Source of the DNA: Alsobacter sp964544365 | GTDB taxonomy: Bacteria > Pseudomonadota > Alphaproteobacteria > Rhizobiales > Beijerinckiaceae | Direction: 5' to 3' | NCBI GenBank assembly: GCA_964544365.1 | Contig: CAZJCW010000001.1 | Span: 16,346 to 80,345 of the forward strand | Length of the DNA stretch: 64,000 bases | Part shown: positions 45,426-55,021 of the stretch, in pieces | Numbering within the stretch: the first letter of the stretch is position 1 | How the letters are laid out: each line of letters begins with the position of its first letter | The notes under the pieces: model-generated | Databases searched by the model: none | What the model was told of the DNA's origin: nothing | The model's input: the letters and a program-made list of their open reading frames with translations, nothing else | Made by a program: the position numbers and the translations under genes

Positions 45426-46316
45426 CTAGACGAGGCCCTGCCCCGCGTCGGATCCCTTCCGCGCCTGACGGGAGCGCAGAATGAGGATCGCCGCAAGCGC
45501 GACGCCGATGACCATGAAGGACACGGCCGTGGTGACCGTCCCCAGGGCGTAGATCTCGGGGGTCGTGACGGTGGTCGTCAGGGCCTGCAACTCCAGCGGC
45601 AGGGTGTTCTTCTCGCCGATGGATTGCGACGACCGGGCGATCTCGTCCCAGGACAGCGTGAAGCCGAACAGTCCCACGCCGACCAGCGAGGGCATGATGA
45701 TGGGAAGCAGGACGTAGCGGAAGGTCTGCCACGGCGTCGCCCCGAGGTCGCGGGCGGCCTCCTCCAGCCGGTGGTCGAAGCGGTTGAAGATCGCGAACAT
45801 GATGAGCAGGCCGAAGGGCAGCGTCCATGTGAGGTGCGCGCCCATGCCGGACGTGTAGAGGCCCATCGCCGTCGTGTACCCGTCGGCGAGCCACTCGGGA
45901 CCATGGTTGCGGATCGTGTCGTCCATGAGCCGGAACTGCAGGGCGATGCCCAGCGAGGTGACGATGGAGGGAACGATCAGGCTGGCGATGGTGACGTAGA
46001 AGACGATGTTCTGGCCGAAGAACCGCTTGCGATAGGCGAGGCCGGCCAAGACCGACACGACGACCGTGACCGCCATCACGGTCAGGCTCATGAACACCGA
46101 GCGCACGAACGCGCCCTTGATGTCGACGATGCCGCCGCCCGTCCACAGCTTGCGGAACCAGTGAAGCGAGAGGCCGCGCAGCGGGAAGGTGAGTCCGCCT
46201 TCCGGCCCCTGGAACGACAGCACGAAGATCGCGATCATCGGGCCGTAGAGGAACAGCACGAAGGCGCCGAAGAACAGGGCCAGCCAGTAGAACGAGGCGG
46301 GTCTGCCCTCTCTCAT
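45426..46316 (-). CDS. polyamine-type ABC importer permease (PotC-like)
   Basis: A 296-residue inner-membrane permease with six helices, the first at residues 9-33. The EAA-type loop DLGATPWQTFRYVLLPIIMPSL contacts the ATPase. Periplasmic residues after the first helix match PotC (SFQGPEGGLTFPLRGLSLHWF). Second permease of the importer encoded from 49678 down. Confidence 0.93.
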   Translation of the reverse strand: MREGRPASFYWLALFFGAFVLFLYGPMIAIFVLSFQGPEGGLTFPLRGLSLHWFRKLWTGGGIVDIKGAFVRSVFMSLTVMAVTVVVSVLAGLAYRKRFFGQNIVFYVTIASLIVPSIVTSLGIALQFRLMDDTIRNHGPEWLADGYTTAMGLYTSGMGAHLTWTLPFGLLIMFAIFNRFDHRLEEAARDLGATPWQTFRYVLLPIIMPSLVGVGLFGFTLSWDEIARSSQSIGEKNTLPLELQALTTTVTTPEIYALGTVTTAVSFMVIGVALAAILILRSRQARKGSDAGQGLV

Positions 46317-46366
46317 GGCCGTTCGGGCCCCGTCACGTGAAGTCCGGCGTCACGGCTCCCCATCGC

Positions 46367-47296
46367 TCACAGCTCCTTGCGGATGTCGACGAAGCGGTTC
46401 ATCGCCGTGATGATGAGCATGACGGCCGCCAGCAGGATGACGGCATTGGCCGCGGCCGGCGGGAACTGCAGCGCGTTGAGCCGTGTCTCGATGATCTTGC
46501 CCGCCGAGGCGATCTGCTGGCCGCCCATCACGCCGACGGTGACGAAGTCGCCCATGACGATGGTGATGACGAAGATCGAGCCGATGACGATGCCGGGCTT
46601 GGACAGCGGGATCACCACGTTCCACAACGTCTGCCACCCGGACGCTCCCGCATCGTAGGCGGCCTCGATCAGGCGCTTGTCGATGCGCGCCATGGAATTG
46701 AAGATCGGGATGACCATGAAGAACGTGAACAGGTGGACGAAGGCGAGGACCACCGCGAAGTCGGAATAGAGCAGCCACTCCACCGGCTCCTTCACGATCC
46801 CCATCTTGATCAGACCCTGGTTGACCAGCCCGTTTCGGCCGAGCAGCGGGATCCACGAGATCATGCGGATCACGTTCGAGGTCCAGAACGGGATCGTGCA
46901 GATCACCGCGAGCGTCATCTGCACCGTGAGCGAGCGGACGTGGAACGCGAGGAAGTAGGCGATGGTGAAGCCGATGACGAGCGTCAGGATCCAGACGAGG
47001 AAGCAGAACTTCACCGTCGACCAGTAGGTCTTCAGGATCGTGCACAGCTCCGGCAGCGCCTCGTAGCACCCCTCGAAGGTCTCGACGTAGCTGCGCGTCG
47101 TGAAGCCGGGAAGGATGGCGTACTCGTTGTAGTCCCAGAAGCTCACCATCACGACGAAGCCGAGCGGGATGATGAAGAACAGCGCGAAGACGAGCGCGAG
47201 AGGGCTTGCCTGGACCCAGGCGGGAAGCGTGAACGGCTGGCCGGTCTTCACGGGCGCTGGGCTCTCGGCTGGGTGGAAAGCGGGAGGCGCCGTCAT
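46367..47296 (-). CDS. polyamine-type ABC importer permease (PotB-like)
   Basis: About 309 residues with six helices; PotB-like features include FWTSNVIRMISWIPLLGRNG and the EAA loop YDAGASGWQTLWNVVIPLSKPG. ATG 47296 is preferred to the start at 47323, which would lie in the intergenic hairpin. 50 bases separate it from the next permease. It forms the heterodimeric membrane part with the 45426 gene. Confidence 0.92.
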   Translation of the reverse strand: MTAPPAFHPAESPAPVKTGQPFTLPAWVQASPLALVFALFFIIPLGFVVMVSFWDYNEYAILPGFTTRSYVETFEGCYEALPELCTILKTYWSTVKFCFLVWILTLVIGFTIAYFLAFHVRSLTVQMTLAVICTIPFWTSNVIRMISWIPLLGRNGLVNQGLIKMGIVKEPVEWLLYSDFAVVLAFVHLFTFFMVIPIFNSMARIDKRLIEAAYDAGASGWQTLWNVVIPLSKPGIVIGSIFVITIVMGDFVTVGVMGGQQIASAGKIIETRLNALQFPPAAANAVILLAAVMLIITAMNRFVDIRKEL

Positions 47297-47328
47297 GCCC
47301 CCGCGCGAGGGACATGACGGCAATCCGG

Positions 47329-47354
47329 TCCTCTCCCCGCAGGCGGGGAGAGGA
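47329..47354. terminator. GC-rich hairpin between binding-protein and permease genes of the polyamine-type importer
   Basis: TCCTCTCCCCG pairs with CGGGGAGAGGA around a CAGG loop, giving an 11-bp perfect stem. On the minus strand it begins 11 bases after the binding-protein stop and precedes the permease start. This is the same layout as the hairpins at 32562 and 53857. Confidence 0.6.
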
Positions 47355-47365
47355 GGCTCAGGGCA

Positions 47366-48664
47366 TCAGGCCGCGATGAACTCGTTCCACTTGCGGACCA
47401 TGTAGTCGTTCTCGTCCATGACGGCGTTCCAGCAGGCCACGGAACCCATGCGGTCGTCGTAGGAGCCGCCGTCGCGCTTGGAGCCGGCCTTCTCGAGGAG
47501 CGAGCCGTCGGGCGCCTTGACGTCGTTCTTGGCGGCCTTGCCTTCCATCCAGAAGCCCCACTCGTCCTCGGTCATGTTCTTCTTGGCCGTGGACAGGACC
47601 GCCGAGTAGTAGCCCTGGCGGTTGAGGTAGGCGCCGGCCCAGCCGGACAGGAACCAGTTGACGAACTCGTAGGCCCATTCCTGCTTCTTGCCGGACACGC
47701 CCTTCGACACGCAGAAGCCCGACGCCCAGGAGCGATAGCCCTCCTTGAGCGGCTGGAACACGCAGGGGATGCCCTTCGAGCGCACGGCCGTCACGGCCGG
47801 CGACCACATCGACTGGATGACCGTCTCGCCGGACGCCATCAGGTTCACGGACTCGTTGAAGTCCTTCCAGAAGGCGCGGAACTGGCCGGACTTCTTGGCC
47901 TCGGTGAGGACCTTCATGGTGAGGTCGATCTCGGCCTTCGTCATGTTGCCCTTGTCGGGATACTTGTAGAGGCCGGCCGCCTCGACGACCATCGCGGCGT
48001 CCATGATGCCGATCGACGGGATGTTGAGGATGGAGGCCTTGCCCTTGAACTCGGGGTTCAGCAGCTCCTTCCAGCTCTCGATCGGACGCTTGATCAGGTC
48101 CGGACGGATGCCGAGCGTGTCGGCGTTGTAGACGGTCGGGATCAGCGTCACCCACTCCGTCACGCCCTTGGCGAAGGTCGTGGAGTCACGGCCTTCGAGG
48201 AACATCACCTTCTTGGGCGCCGTGCCCTGGTCGCCGATCTTCTTGCCGCTGGGCAGCTCGCCCTTCGTGAAGACCGGAGTGATGTTGTTGAATTCCTTGA
48301 TCTTCTTCGCGTCGAGCGCGAGGATGTTCTTGGACGGGATCAGCTTCTTCAGGCTGAAGTACTCGGTGTCGAGCACGTCGAAGGAGTTCGGCTGGGTGAT
48401 GACGCGCTTGGTGACGTCGTCCGTCGTCGCCGAGATGTATTCCAGCGTGATGCCGGTGTCCTTGAAGAGCTGCTTGTTGATGTCGTCGGACTGGTTCACC
48501 GCCGTGCCGAGATAGCGCAGCACCTTCTTCTCCTGCGAGAAGACGGCGGGGAAGCCGGTGATCGCGCCCGAGCCGGCAGCGACGCCCGCAGCCGCGCCGG
48601 CCGTCTTCAGGATCGTGCGGCGGGAAACGCCCGCCTTCGTCTTGCCCTCAGTATGGTCGGTCAT
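47366..48664 (-). CDS. polyamine-type ABC importer substrate-binding protein, Tat-exported
   Basis: A 432-residue PotD-like binding protein. The N-terminus has a Tat signal with SRRTILK followed by a hydrophobic Ala/Gly stretch, so it should fold before export. Family landmarks: the early YLGTAVNQSDDINKQL segment, NPEFKGKASILNIPSIGIMDAAM, and AVTAVRSKGIPCVFQPLKEGYRSW, which contribute to the ligand cleft. Being co-transcribed with a hydantoinase, it may bind a cyclic ureide or amine rather than putrescine. Confidence 0.9.
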   Translation of the reverse strand: MTDHTEGKTKAGVSRRTILKTAGAAAGVAAGSGAITGFPAVFSQEKKVLRYLGTAVNQSDDINKQLFKDTGITLEYISATTDDVTKRVITQPNSFDVLDTEYFSLKKLIPSKNILALDAKKIKEFNNITPVFTKGELPSGKKIGDQGTAPKKVMFLEGRDSTTFAKGVTEWVTLIPTVYNADTLGIRPDLIKRPIESWKELLNPEFKGKASILNIPSIGIMDAAMVVEAAGLYKYPDKGNMTKAEIDLTMKVLTEAKKSGQFRAFWKDFNESVNLMASGETVIQSMWSPAVTAVRSKGIPCVFQPLKEGYRSWASGFCVSKGVSGKKQEWAYEFVNWFLSGWAGAYLNRQGYYSAVLSTAKKNMTEDEWGFWMEGKAAKNDVKAPDGSLLEKAGSKRDGGSYDDRMGSVACWNAVMDENDYMVRKWNEFIAA

Positions 48665-48691
48665 GCGCCTGCTCCTGTGTGGTCCGTCGCG

Positions 48692-49678
<987 letters not shown>

Positions 49679-49827
49679 GCCGTCACTCCTTGCGGTGACG
49701 ACTGGTTTACAAGGGCTGTGCCAACGCCCCCGGCTCCGTCATTTCCACAGAATCCAACTGATGAATCGACGGAAATTGCAGATCCCACCTGCTGAACCGC
49801 GAGGTCGGGTGCCCAATAATCCGGCAG

Positions 49828-49859
49828 TTGGATACGAGACGATCATCGATCGTATACAA
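49828..49859. promoter_or_regulatory. palindromic operator TTGGATACGA-N12-TCGTATACAA between importer operon and GntR gene
   Basis: The 10-base arms match at nine positions (one G/T difference) with a 12-base spacer. The right arm contains GTATAC, itself palindromic. It lies 51 bases before the GntR ATG at 49911 and 149 bases upstream of the divergent ATPase gene. FadR-subfamily regulators commonly bind such TNGTATAC-type sites, so this is the probable autoregulatory operator of the neighbouring gene. Confidence 0.65.
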
Positions 49860-49910
49860 ATCGCCCATCGGTTTCGGCGATCGCCATGGCACACTGGCCC
49901 GGCAACAGGA

Positions 49911-50606
49911 ATGGCCGGATCCGTGACAGACGAGACGAGGACGGACAGGGCTTCCGACATCGCCGACGCCATCATCCGCGCCGTCGTCGAGCATCGGCTG
50001 CCGCCGGGCACGCGGCTCGGGGAAGACGATCTGGGCGCCACCTTCGGTGTCAGCCGCACCATCGTGCGGGCCGCCCTTCGCATGCTGGCGCGCGACGCCA
50101 TCGTGACGATCAGGCCGAACCGGGGCGCCGCCATTGCCTCGCCGTCCGTGGCGGAGGCCCGGCAGGTGTTCCATGCCCGCCGCGTGATCGAGACGGCGTT
50201 GATCCGCGAGGCGGCGGCCATGGTGCAGGCCGGGGACATCGCGACATTGCGCCTGCACCTGGCGGAGGAAGACCGCGCGCTGCGGGACGGCGACCGCCCG
50301 GCGGCCATCCGCCTCTCGGGCGACTTTCACCTTCGCATCGCCGCGATCCCGAAGCAGGAGGTGCTGGCCGCGTTCCTGCGCGAGCTGATCTCGCGCTCGG
50401 CCCTCGTCATCGCCCTCTACGGCCGCACCGGCGCCTCGCAATGCGGAACGCACGACCACGCCGATCTCGTCGACGCGTTGCGCGCCCGCGACGGCGAGCG
50501 CGCGGCGCGGCTCATGGCCGAGCACCTGTCGCACGTCGAAGGCGACCTCGACCTCCAGATCGCGGTACAGCCCGGCGTGGACCTGCGCACCGTGCTCCGC
50601 GGCTGA
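49911..50606 (+). CDS. FadR-subfamily GntR transcriptional regulator
   Basis: About 231 residues. The winged helix-turn-helix is at residues 12-75 (LGEDDLGATFGVSRTIVRAALRML), and the FCD domain follows with SGDFHLRIAAIP and later histidines in HDHADLVDAL and EHLSHVEG for metal-dependent ligand binding. ATG 49911 is used; GTG 49923 is an alternative and both have weak ribosome sites. It is divergent from the polyamine-type importer and probably represses it and itself. Convergent with the FAA-hydrolase gene, with a terminator between. Confidence 0.92.
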   Translation: MAGSVTDETRTDRASDIADAIIRAVVEHRLPPGTRLGEDDLGATFGVSRTIVRAALRMLARDAIVTIRPNRGAAIASPSVAEARQVFHARRVIETALIREAAAMVQAGDIATLRLHLAEEDRALRDGDRPAAIRLSGDFHLRIAAIPKQEVLAAFLRELISRSALVIALYGRTGASQCGTHDHADLVDALRARDGERAARLMAEHLSHVEGDLDLQIAVQPGVDLRTVLRG

Positions 50607-50618
50607 GGGGCGGCATGA

Positions 50619-50644
50619 AAAAGGGCGGCCACGCGGGCCGCCCC
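50619..50644 (-). terminator. Rho-independent terminator for the minus-strand FAA-hydrolase operon
   Basis: On the minus strand GGGCGGCC, loop CGCGT, GGCCGCCC is followed directly by TTTTT (AAAAA at 50619-50623 on plus). An 8-bp GC stem plus U tract 29 bases after the stop of the FAA-hydrolase gene. It may also stop the convergent GntR transcript. Confidence 0.8.
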
Positions 50645-50672
50645 TGGCTTGTTTCGACCGGCAGGAGCCGCG

Positions 50673-51377
50673 TCAGGAAACCTTGGTGACGAAGCTGCCG
50701 AGGCCGTCGACATGGCCTTCCATCACGTCGCCGCGCACGATCGCGCCGACGCCGGACGGCGTGCCGGACATGATGAGGTCGCCGGGGTGCAGCTCGAACA
50801 GGCCGGACAGGTAGGAGATCATCTCCGGCACCTTCCAGATCATCTGGTTGAGGTCGCCCTGCTGGCGGACCTCGCCATTGACCTTCAGCCAGATCGCGCC
50901 CTGCGCGAGGTGGCCGACGACGGCCGCCGGGACGATCTCGCCCATCGGGGCCGAGTGCTCGAACGCCTTGGCGATCTCCCACGGGCGACCGGCCTTCTTG
51001 CACTCGTCCTGCAGGTCGCGGCGCGTCATGTCCAGGCCGACGGCATAGCCGTAGACGTGATCCAGCGCCTTCTCCAGCGGGATGTCCTTGCCGCCCTTGC
51101 CGAGCGCCACGACCATCTCGATCTCGTGGTGGACGTTGTTGCTGCGCGGCGGATAGGGGAAGTCCGCGCCGCCCGTCACCACCGTGTTCGGGTTCTTCTG
51201 GAAGAAGAAGGGCGCCTCGCGGTTCGGATCGCCGCCCATCTCGATGGCGTGCGCGGCATAGTTGCGGCCGACGCAGTAGATCCGGTGCACGGGGAACCGC
51301 GCGCTGGTGCCGCGGACGGGGACCGTGACGGTCTCCGGCGCCGGCACGACGTAGGACTGGGGCGTGGCGATGTTCAT
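50673..51377 (-). CDS. fumarylacetoacetate-hydrolase-family enzyme
   Basis: A 234-residue FAH-fold enzyme that hydrolyses or decarboxylates 2-oxo or acylpyruvate-type acids with Mg2+. Landmarks are VGRNYAAHAIEMG, PFFFQKNPNTVV, the metal-binding VHHEIEMVVALG (E, E) with the later D in GYAVGLDMTRRD, and the closing GDLIMSGTPSGVGAI. AAGGA lies upstream of ATG 51377; the longer frame to 52106 lies in the permease gene. Last gene of operon D. Confidence 0.92.
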   Translation of the reverse strand: MNIATPQSYVVPAPETVTVPVRGTSARFPVHRIYCVGRNYAAHAIEMGGDPNREAPFFFQKNPNTVVTGGADFPYPPRSNNVHHEIEMVVALGKGGKDIPLEKALDHVYGYAVGLDMTRRDLQDECKKAGRPWEIAKAFEHSAPMGEIVPAAVVGHLAQGAIWLKVNGEVRQQGDLNQMIWKVPEMISYLSGLFELHPGDLIMSGTPSGVGAIVRGDVMEGHVDGLGSFVTKVS

Positions 51378-51412
51378 CTTGCGGGATCCTTGTTCAGCAA
51401 GAGGGGAAGGGG

Positions 51413-52165
51413 TCAGCGCGAGGCCGCGAAGTAACTGAAGTGCTTCTCCAGCCGGGCCAGCAGCTCGTTGAGGATGAACGCGAAGGCGAACAGCACCAGC
51501 AGCAGCGCCCAGAAGTGCTCCATCAGGAAGTGGGACTGGTAGACCTCGAACAGCGTGCCGAAGCCGACCACGGAGACGAGCAGCTGGCCGATGATCACGC
51601 CCTTCACCGCGCGTATCACGCCGAGCCGGATTCCGGCCAGGATTTCCGGCAGCGCCGCCCAGACATAGATCCGCGTGAACGCCTGCCACTCGTTGGCGCC
51701 GAAGCTGCGCGCCATCTCCACCAGCGAGGGGGAGATCGCCTTCACGCCGGCCCGCGTGTTCAGCACGATGATCCACATGGCGAAGAGCACCACGGTGAGG
51801 ATGATCGTCGTCTCGCCGAGGCCGAAGATGACCATGATCACCGGTACGAGCGCGCTCAGCGGGGCGGAGAGGAACAGGTTCACCCAGGGCAGCAGGAGCC
51901 GGTCGGCGATCACCGAGCGGCCCATGAGGATCCCGAGCGGGATGCCGACGAGGATCGCGATGGCGTTGCCGCTGAAGAAGGCGCGCCCGGTGATCAGCAG
52001 CGCCTCGCCGAAGGACGGCGTCGGCACGATCTCGAAAACCCGGAAGATGATGGCCGACAGCGGCGGCAGGATGAAGCCGGCCTCCGTGTGGCCGACGATT
52101 TCCCACAGGACGGCCCAGACGATCAGGGCCGACATCATCGGAAGCTGGAACCCGGCGATCACCAT
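51413..52165 (-). CDS. taurine/nitrate-type ABC importer permease, second copy
   Basis: A 250-residue six-helix permease (SsuC/TauC/ThiX type) with the EAA loop ARSFGANEWQAFTRIYVWAALPEI. It differs from the first permease of the operon, so the transporter has two unlike membrane subunits flanking the ATPase gene. The N-terminus MVIAGFQLPMMS lacks a long cytoplasmic tail. Confidence 0.92.
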   Translation of the reverse strand: MVIAGFQLPMMSALIVWAVLWEIVGHTEAGFILPPLSAIIFRVFEIVPTPSFGEALLITGRAFFSGNAIAILVGIPLGILMGRSVIADRLLLPWVNLFLSAPLSALVPVIMVIFGLGETTIILTVVLFAMWIIVLNTRAGVKAISPSLVEMARSFGANEWQAFTRIYVWAALPEILAGIRLGVIRAVKGVIIGQLLVSVVGFGTLFEVYQSHFLMEHFWALLLVLFAFAFILNELLARLEKHFSYFAASR

Positions 52166-52176
52166 TCGCGTATGCC

Positions 52177-53001
52177 TCAGTCGAGATAGCGCTTGAGCTG
52201 TTGCCAGATGTCTTCGACGGCGTCGAGATAGGCGCTGTCCCGGCGGATCTTCTCGGGATCGTCGCCGCGCACGATCTTCGGCTCGATGATCGCCGACACC
52301 CGGCTCGGCCGGCGCGAGAGCAGGACGATCCGGTCCGAGACGTAGACCGCCTCCTCGATGCTGTGCGTGACGAAGAGGAAGGTCTTGCCCTCCTTCGCCA
52401 CGAGCTCGAGCAGCTCCTCCTGGAACTTGCGCCGGGTCTGCTCGTCGACGGCCGAGAAGGGCTCGTCCATCATGACGACCTTCGAGTCGACCGCGAGCGC
52501 CCGCGCCAGGCCGACACGCTGGCGCATGCCTCCGGACAGCTCGTGCGGATACTTGTACTCGAAGCCCTTGAGCCCGACCCGCGCGATGTGGCGCTCGGCG
52601 ATGGCCTCGCGCTCGGACCGCGCCATGCCCCGCAGTTCAAGTCCGAAGGCCACGTTGCGCAGCACGCTGGCCCAGGGCATCAGCGCGAAGTCCTGGAACA
52701 CGAAGGACCGCTCCGGTCCCGGTCCGGTCACTTCCCGCCCGTCCACGAGCACCTGGCCGCCGCTGGCCGGGATGAGGCCGGCGATGATCTTGAGCAGCGT
52801 GGTCTTGCCGCAGCCGGACGGGCCGAGCAGGGTCGTCAGCCGGCCTTCGGGAAACTCCAGCGAGATCCCGCTCAGCGCCTCGACGCCACCGGCATAGGTC
52901 TTCGTCACGTTCCGCACCTCGACGATGGCGCGCGGCGCGGCGGAGACTGTCGGCGGCGGCGGGGCGGCCGTGCCGGAAGAGGCGATGTGACTGACGCTCA
53001 T
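52177..53001 (-). CDS. taurine/nitrate-type ABC importer ATPase
   Basis: About 274 residues: Walker A GPSGCGKTT, Q-loop FVFQDFALMPWAS, signature LSGGMRQR, Walker B VVMMDEPFSAVDEQTR and H-loop VTHS. DEPF with SAVD or SALD is the mark of the SsuB/TauB group. It starts by an ATGA overlap with the upstream permease. The longer open frame to 53691 is a shadow. Confidence 0.94.
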   Translation of the reverse strand: MSVSHIASSGTAAPPPPTVSAAPRAIVEVRNVTKTYAGGVEALSGISLEFPEGRLTTLLGPSGCGKTTLLKIIAGLIPASGGQVLVDGREVTGPGPERSFVFQDFALMPWASVLRNVAFGLELRGMARSEREAIAERHIARVGLKGFEYKYPHELSGGMRQRVGLARALAVDSKVVMMDEPFSAVDEQTRRKFQEELLELVAKEGKTFLFVTHSIEEAVYVSDRIVLLSRRPSRVSAIIEPKIVRGDDPEKIRRDSAYLDAVEDIWQQLKRYLD

Positions 53002-53819
53002 GGGCGCTTCTCCGGCCGGAACAGGCTCACTTCGACCCGCTCCAGCAATTCGATGAACAGGACCGCGAAGACGATGATCGACAGGATCGCCGCATACATC
53101 TTCGGGTAGTCGGCGACCGACTGGTTGTAGGAGATGATGTCCCCGATCCCCGTCGGCGTGATGAGCAGTTCGGCGAGGATGACGCCGATGAAGGCCGCCG
53201 CGCTGCCGAGCCGCAGACCCGAAAAGATCATCGGGCTCGCCGACGGCAGGATCACGTGCCGGATCGATTGGCCGCGCGATGCCAGGAACGACCGCGACAT
53301 CTCCAGCAAGGACTGCGGCGTGTTGCGCACGGCGCCCAGCGTGTTGAGCACGATCACCGGCATGGCCATGATGCACACCGTCAGCACCTTCGCCGTGAGG
53401 CCGATGCCGTAGGCGAAGGTCAGCACCGGGATCAGCGCCGCCAGCGGCGCGGCCTGCGCGATGATGAAGATCGGCGCGATCAGCCACTCCGATGGCCGGT
53501 GCAGTCCCATCAGGACGCCGAGACCCACGCCGAGGACGACCGAGACCGAGAGGCCGATCAGGAGGGGCTTCAGCGTGATCAGGAAGGCCTTGCCCAGCGA
53601 TCCGTCGGCCGCGATGTCGCGAAGCCCGACCAGGGTCTCGAGGAACGTCGGAAACGCGGCGCTGAGCGGAATGCGGCCGGCGTATTCCCACAATCCGAGA
53701 ACGGCCGCGAACGACACGATGCGAAGCACCAGCGGATGGATGAGCACGTCCGTCAGCCTGGTTGCCTCCCGGGCAGGGGGAAGTGCGGCGACGGTCGGTG
53801 CGACGTCGGTGGTTTGCAC
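52998..53819 (-). CDS. taurine/nitrate-type ABC importer permease, first copy
   Basis: About 273 residues. Five to six helices, with the EAA loop SRSFLASRGQSIRHVILPSASPMIFSG split here only by residue choice. There is no in-frame ATG at the right place; GTG 53819 gives a short Pro/Ala-rich tail before the first helix, and its ribosome site is weak. The start is therefore the least certain point of this gene. The open frame to 54188 overlaps the binding-protein gene and is not credible there. Confidence 0.85.
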   Translation of the reverse strand: MQTTDVAPTVAALPPAREATRLTDVLIHPLVLRIVSFAAVLGLWEYAGRIPLSAAFPTFLETLVGLRDIAADGSLGKAFLITLKPLLIGLSVSVVLGVGLGVLMGLHRPSEWLIAPIFIIAQAAPLAALIPVLTFAYGIGLTAKVLTVCIMAMPVIVLNTLGAVRNTPQSLLEMSRSFLASRGQSIRHVILPSASPMIFSGLRLGSAAAFIGVILAELLITPTGIGDIISYNQSVADYPKMYAAILSIIVFAVLFIELLERVEVSLFRPEKRP

Positions 53820-53856
53820 GGGCGCGGGCCTGTTTGCGGTATCGAGGGTGGTTGGA

Positions 53857-53884
53857 CGCGTGGCCGGCCGATGCCGGCCACGCG
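53857..53884. terminator. 12-bp perfect hairpin after the binding-protein gene of operon D
   Basis: CGCGTGGCCGGC, loop CGAT, GCCGGCCACGCG; 12 perfect base pairs. It begins 15 bases after the binding-protein stop (53900) on the minus strand and precedes the permease. It matches the position of the hairpins at 32562 and 47329. Confidence 0.65.
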
Positions 53885-53899
53885 GTTGAGTTCGTCCGG

Positions 53900-54889
53900 T
53901 CAGCTTCCGACGGCCTTGCGCGCCTTCTCGAGCGGAGCGAGGTACCAGAAGTCCTCGACCTTCAGATCCGCGGCCGGGCCCTGCATCTGGCCGGCCTCGG
54001 TGTAGAACTCGAAGTCGGCCTTGGCGACGTCCGCGTTGCCGCCGAGCGGCGAGTACACGCCTTCCTTGGTCGCGACCGTGTAGAAGGCGGTGATCTTCTC
54101 CAGAACCTCCTTCGGCTGGTCGGCCATCAGCTTCCGCTTGGCGCGCTCCTGCTCGACGATCTCGGGGGTCTTGGCCATCTCGACCCACAGCCGCAGGAAC
54201 TCGGTCACGATGATGTCGACCTGCTTCTCGTTCTTCTGGATCCAGTCGATGTTGCCGAACAGCGTCTCGTCGGAGGCCGGCTGGCTGACGCCGGGGAGGA
54301 TGTGGAAGCGGTCGCCCGCCTTCTCCATCAGCAGGTTCTTGTTCGCGAGGTCGACGATCGTGGCGTTGATCTGGCCCTTCATCATGCCGATCACGCGGTT
54401 CTCCGAGCCGGGAACGTAGCTGCGCTCGCCGAACTGGATGCCTTCGCGCTTGGCGATGATGTTGCCGATGGCCTCGGTGCCGGTCGCCCGCGCGTGGAAG
54501 GTGATCGGCTGCCCGTTCATGTCCTTCCAGGTCTTGTACTTCTTGTCGGCGACCGGGAAGAACACGAGGCGCGTGCCCTGGAAGAGGATGCGCAGCGGCG
54601 CCTTGCTCTTCTGGACCACCGCGTACGGCGTGCCGACGCCGAGGTCAGCCTGCCCGTTGATCACCGCCTGGATCGCGAGGTCTTCCTTCGCGAAGTGGGT
54701 GACCTGATAGTCGACGCCCTTCTCCTTGGCGCGCTCGAGCGCGATGATCATCGACAGGGTTTCGGTCGACAGGACGTCACCGAGAGCCACGCGGACCTTG
54801 GTCTGCGCCTGAGCCGGAGCCGCCACCATCAGCGCGGCAAGGCCAGCCGCACCGAGCGTCGCACCCAGGATTCTTTCTTTCCATGCCAT
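53900..54889 (-). CDS. taurine/nitrate-type ABC importer substrate-binding protein (NMT1-like)
   Basis: A 329-residue periplasmic binding protein. The signal peptide ends at APAQAQ. It shows the NMT1/SsuA pattern: KEDLAIQAVINGQADLGVG near residue 67, KTWKDMNGQPITFHARATGTE and SRVIGMMKG-type region (ENRVIGMMKGQINATIVDL). Ligand unknown; the FAH-type enzyme in the operon suggests an organic acid. First gene of operon D and divergent from the FadR gene. Confidence 0.9.
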   Translation of the reverse strand: MAWKERILGATLGAAGLAALMVAAPAQAQTKVRVALGDVLSTETLSMIIALERAKEKGVDYQVTHFAKEDLAIQAVINGQADLGVGTPYAVVQKSKAPLRILFQGTRLVFFPVADKKYKTWKDMNGQPITFHARATGTEAIGNIIAKREGIQFGERSYVPGSENRVIGMMKGQINATIVDLANKNLLMEKAGDRFHILPGVSQPASDETLFGNIDWIQKNEKQVDIIVTEFLRLWVEMAKTPEIVEQERAKRKLMADQPKEVLEKITAFYTVATKEGVYSPLGGNADVAKADFEFYTEAGQMQGPAADLKVEDFWYLAPLEKARKAVGS

Positions 54890-54936
54890 GCCGTCATCCT
54901 CCCCAAATGGCGCCGATCGATTGACCGATCGGTCGC

Positions 54937-54955
54937 AACCAATACTGTTTTGGTT
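54937..54955. promoter_or_regulatory. operator copy 1, AACCAA-N7-TTGGTT, 47 bases upstream of the binding-protein gene
   Basis: Perfect 6-bp arms around TACTGTT. A second copy of the same 19-bp design lies at 55022-55040. The adjacent 12-bp palindrome GACCGATCGGTC is at 54923-54934. It is the probable binding site of the FadR-type protein encoded at 55097. Confidence 0.65.
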
Positions 54956-55021
54956 ATTCTGGGGGAACGAAAGCGCCTGTCAAGGGCTTGCAGCGCAAGA
55001 ATCCTGCGCGAGAGATGCGCC

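Noticed and set aside
44020..46146. 708-residue minus-strand frame overlapping hydantoinase and PotC-like permease
   Set aside because: It is rich in Arg, His and Pro and is out of frame with both conserved proteins, so it is a shadow.
44103..46340. 745-residue open frame on plus strand opposite the hydantoinase and permease genes
   Set aside because: It has no family motif and is a charged low-complexity product; it is the mirror of two well-supported genes.
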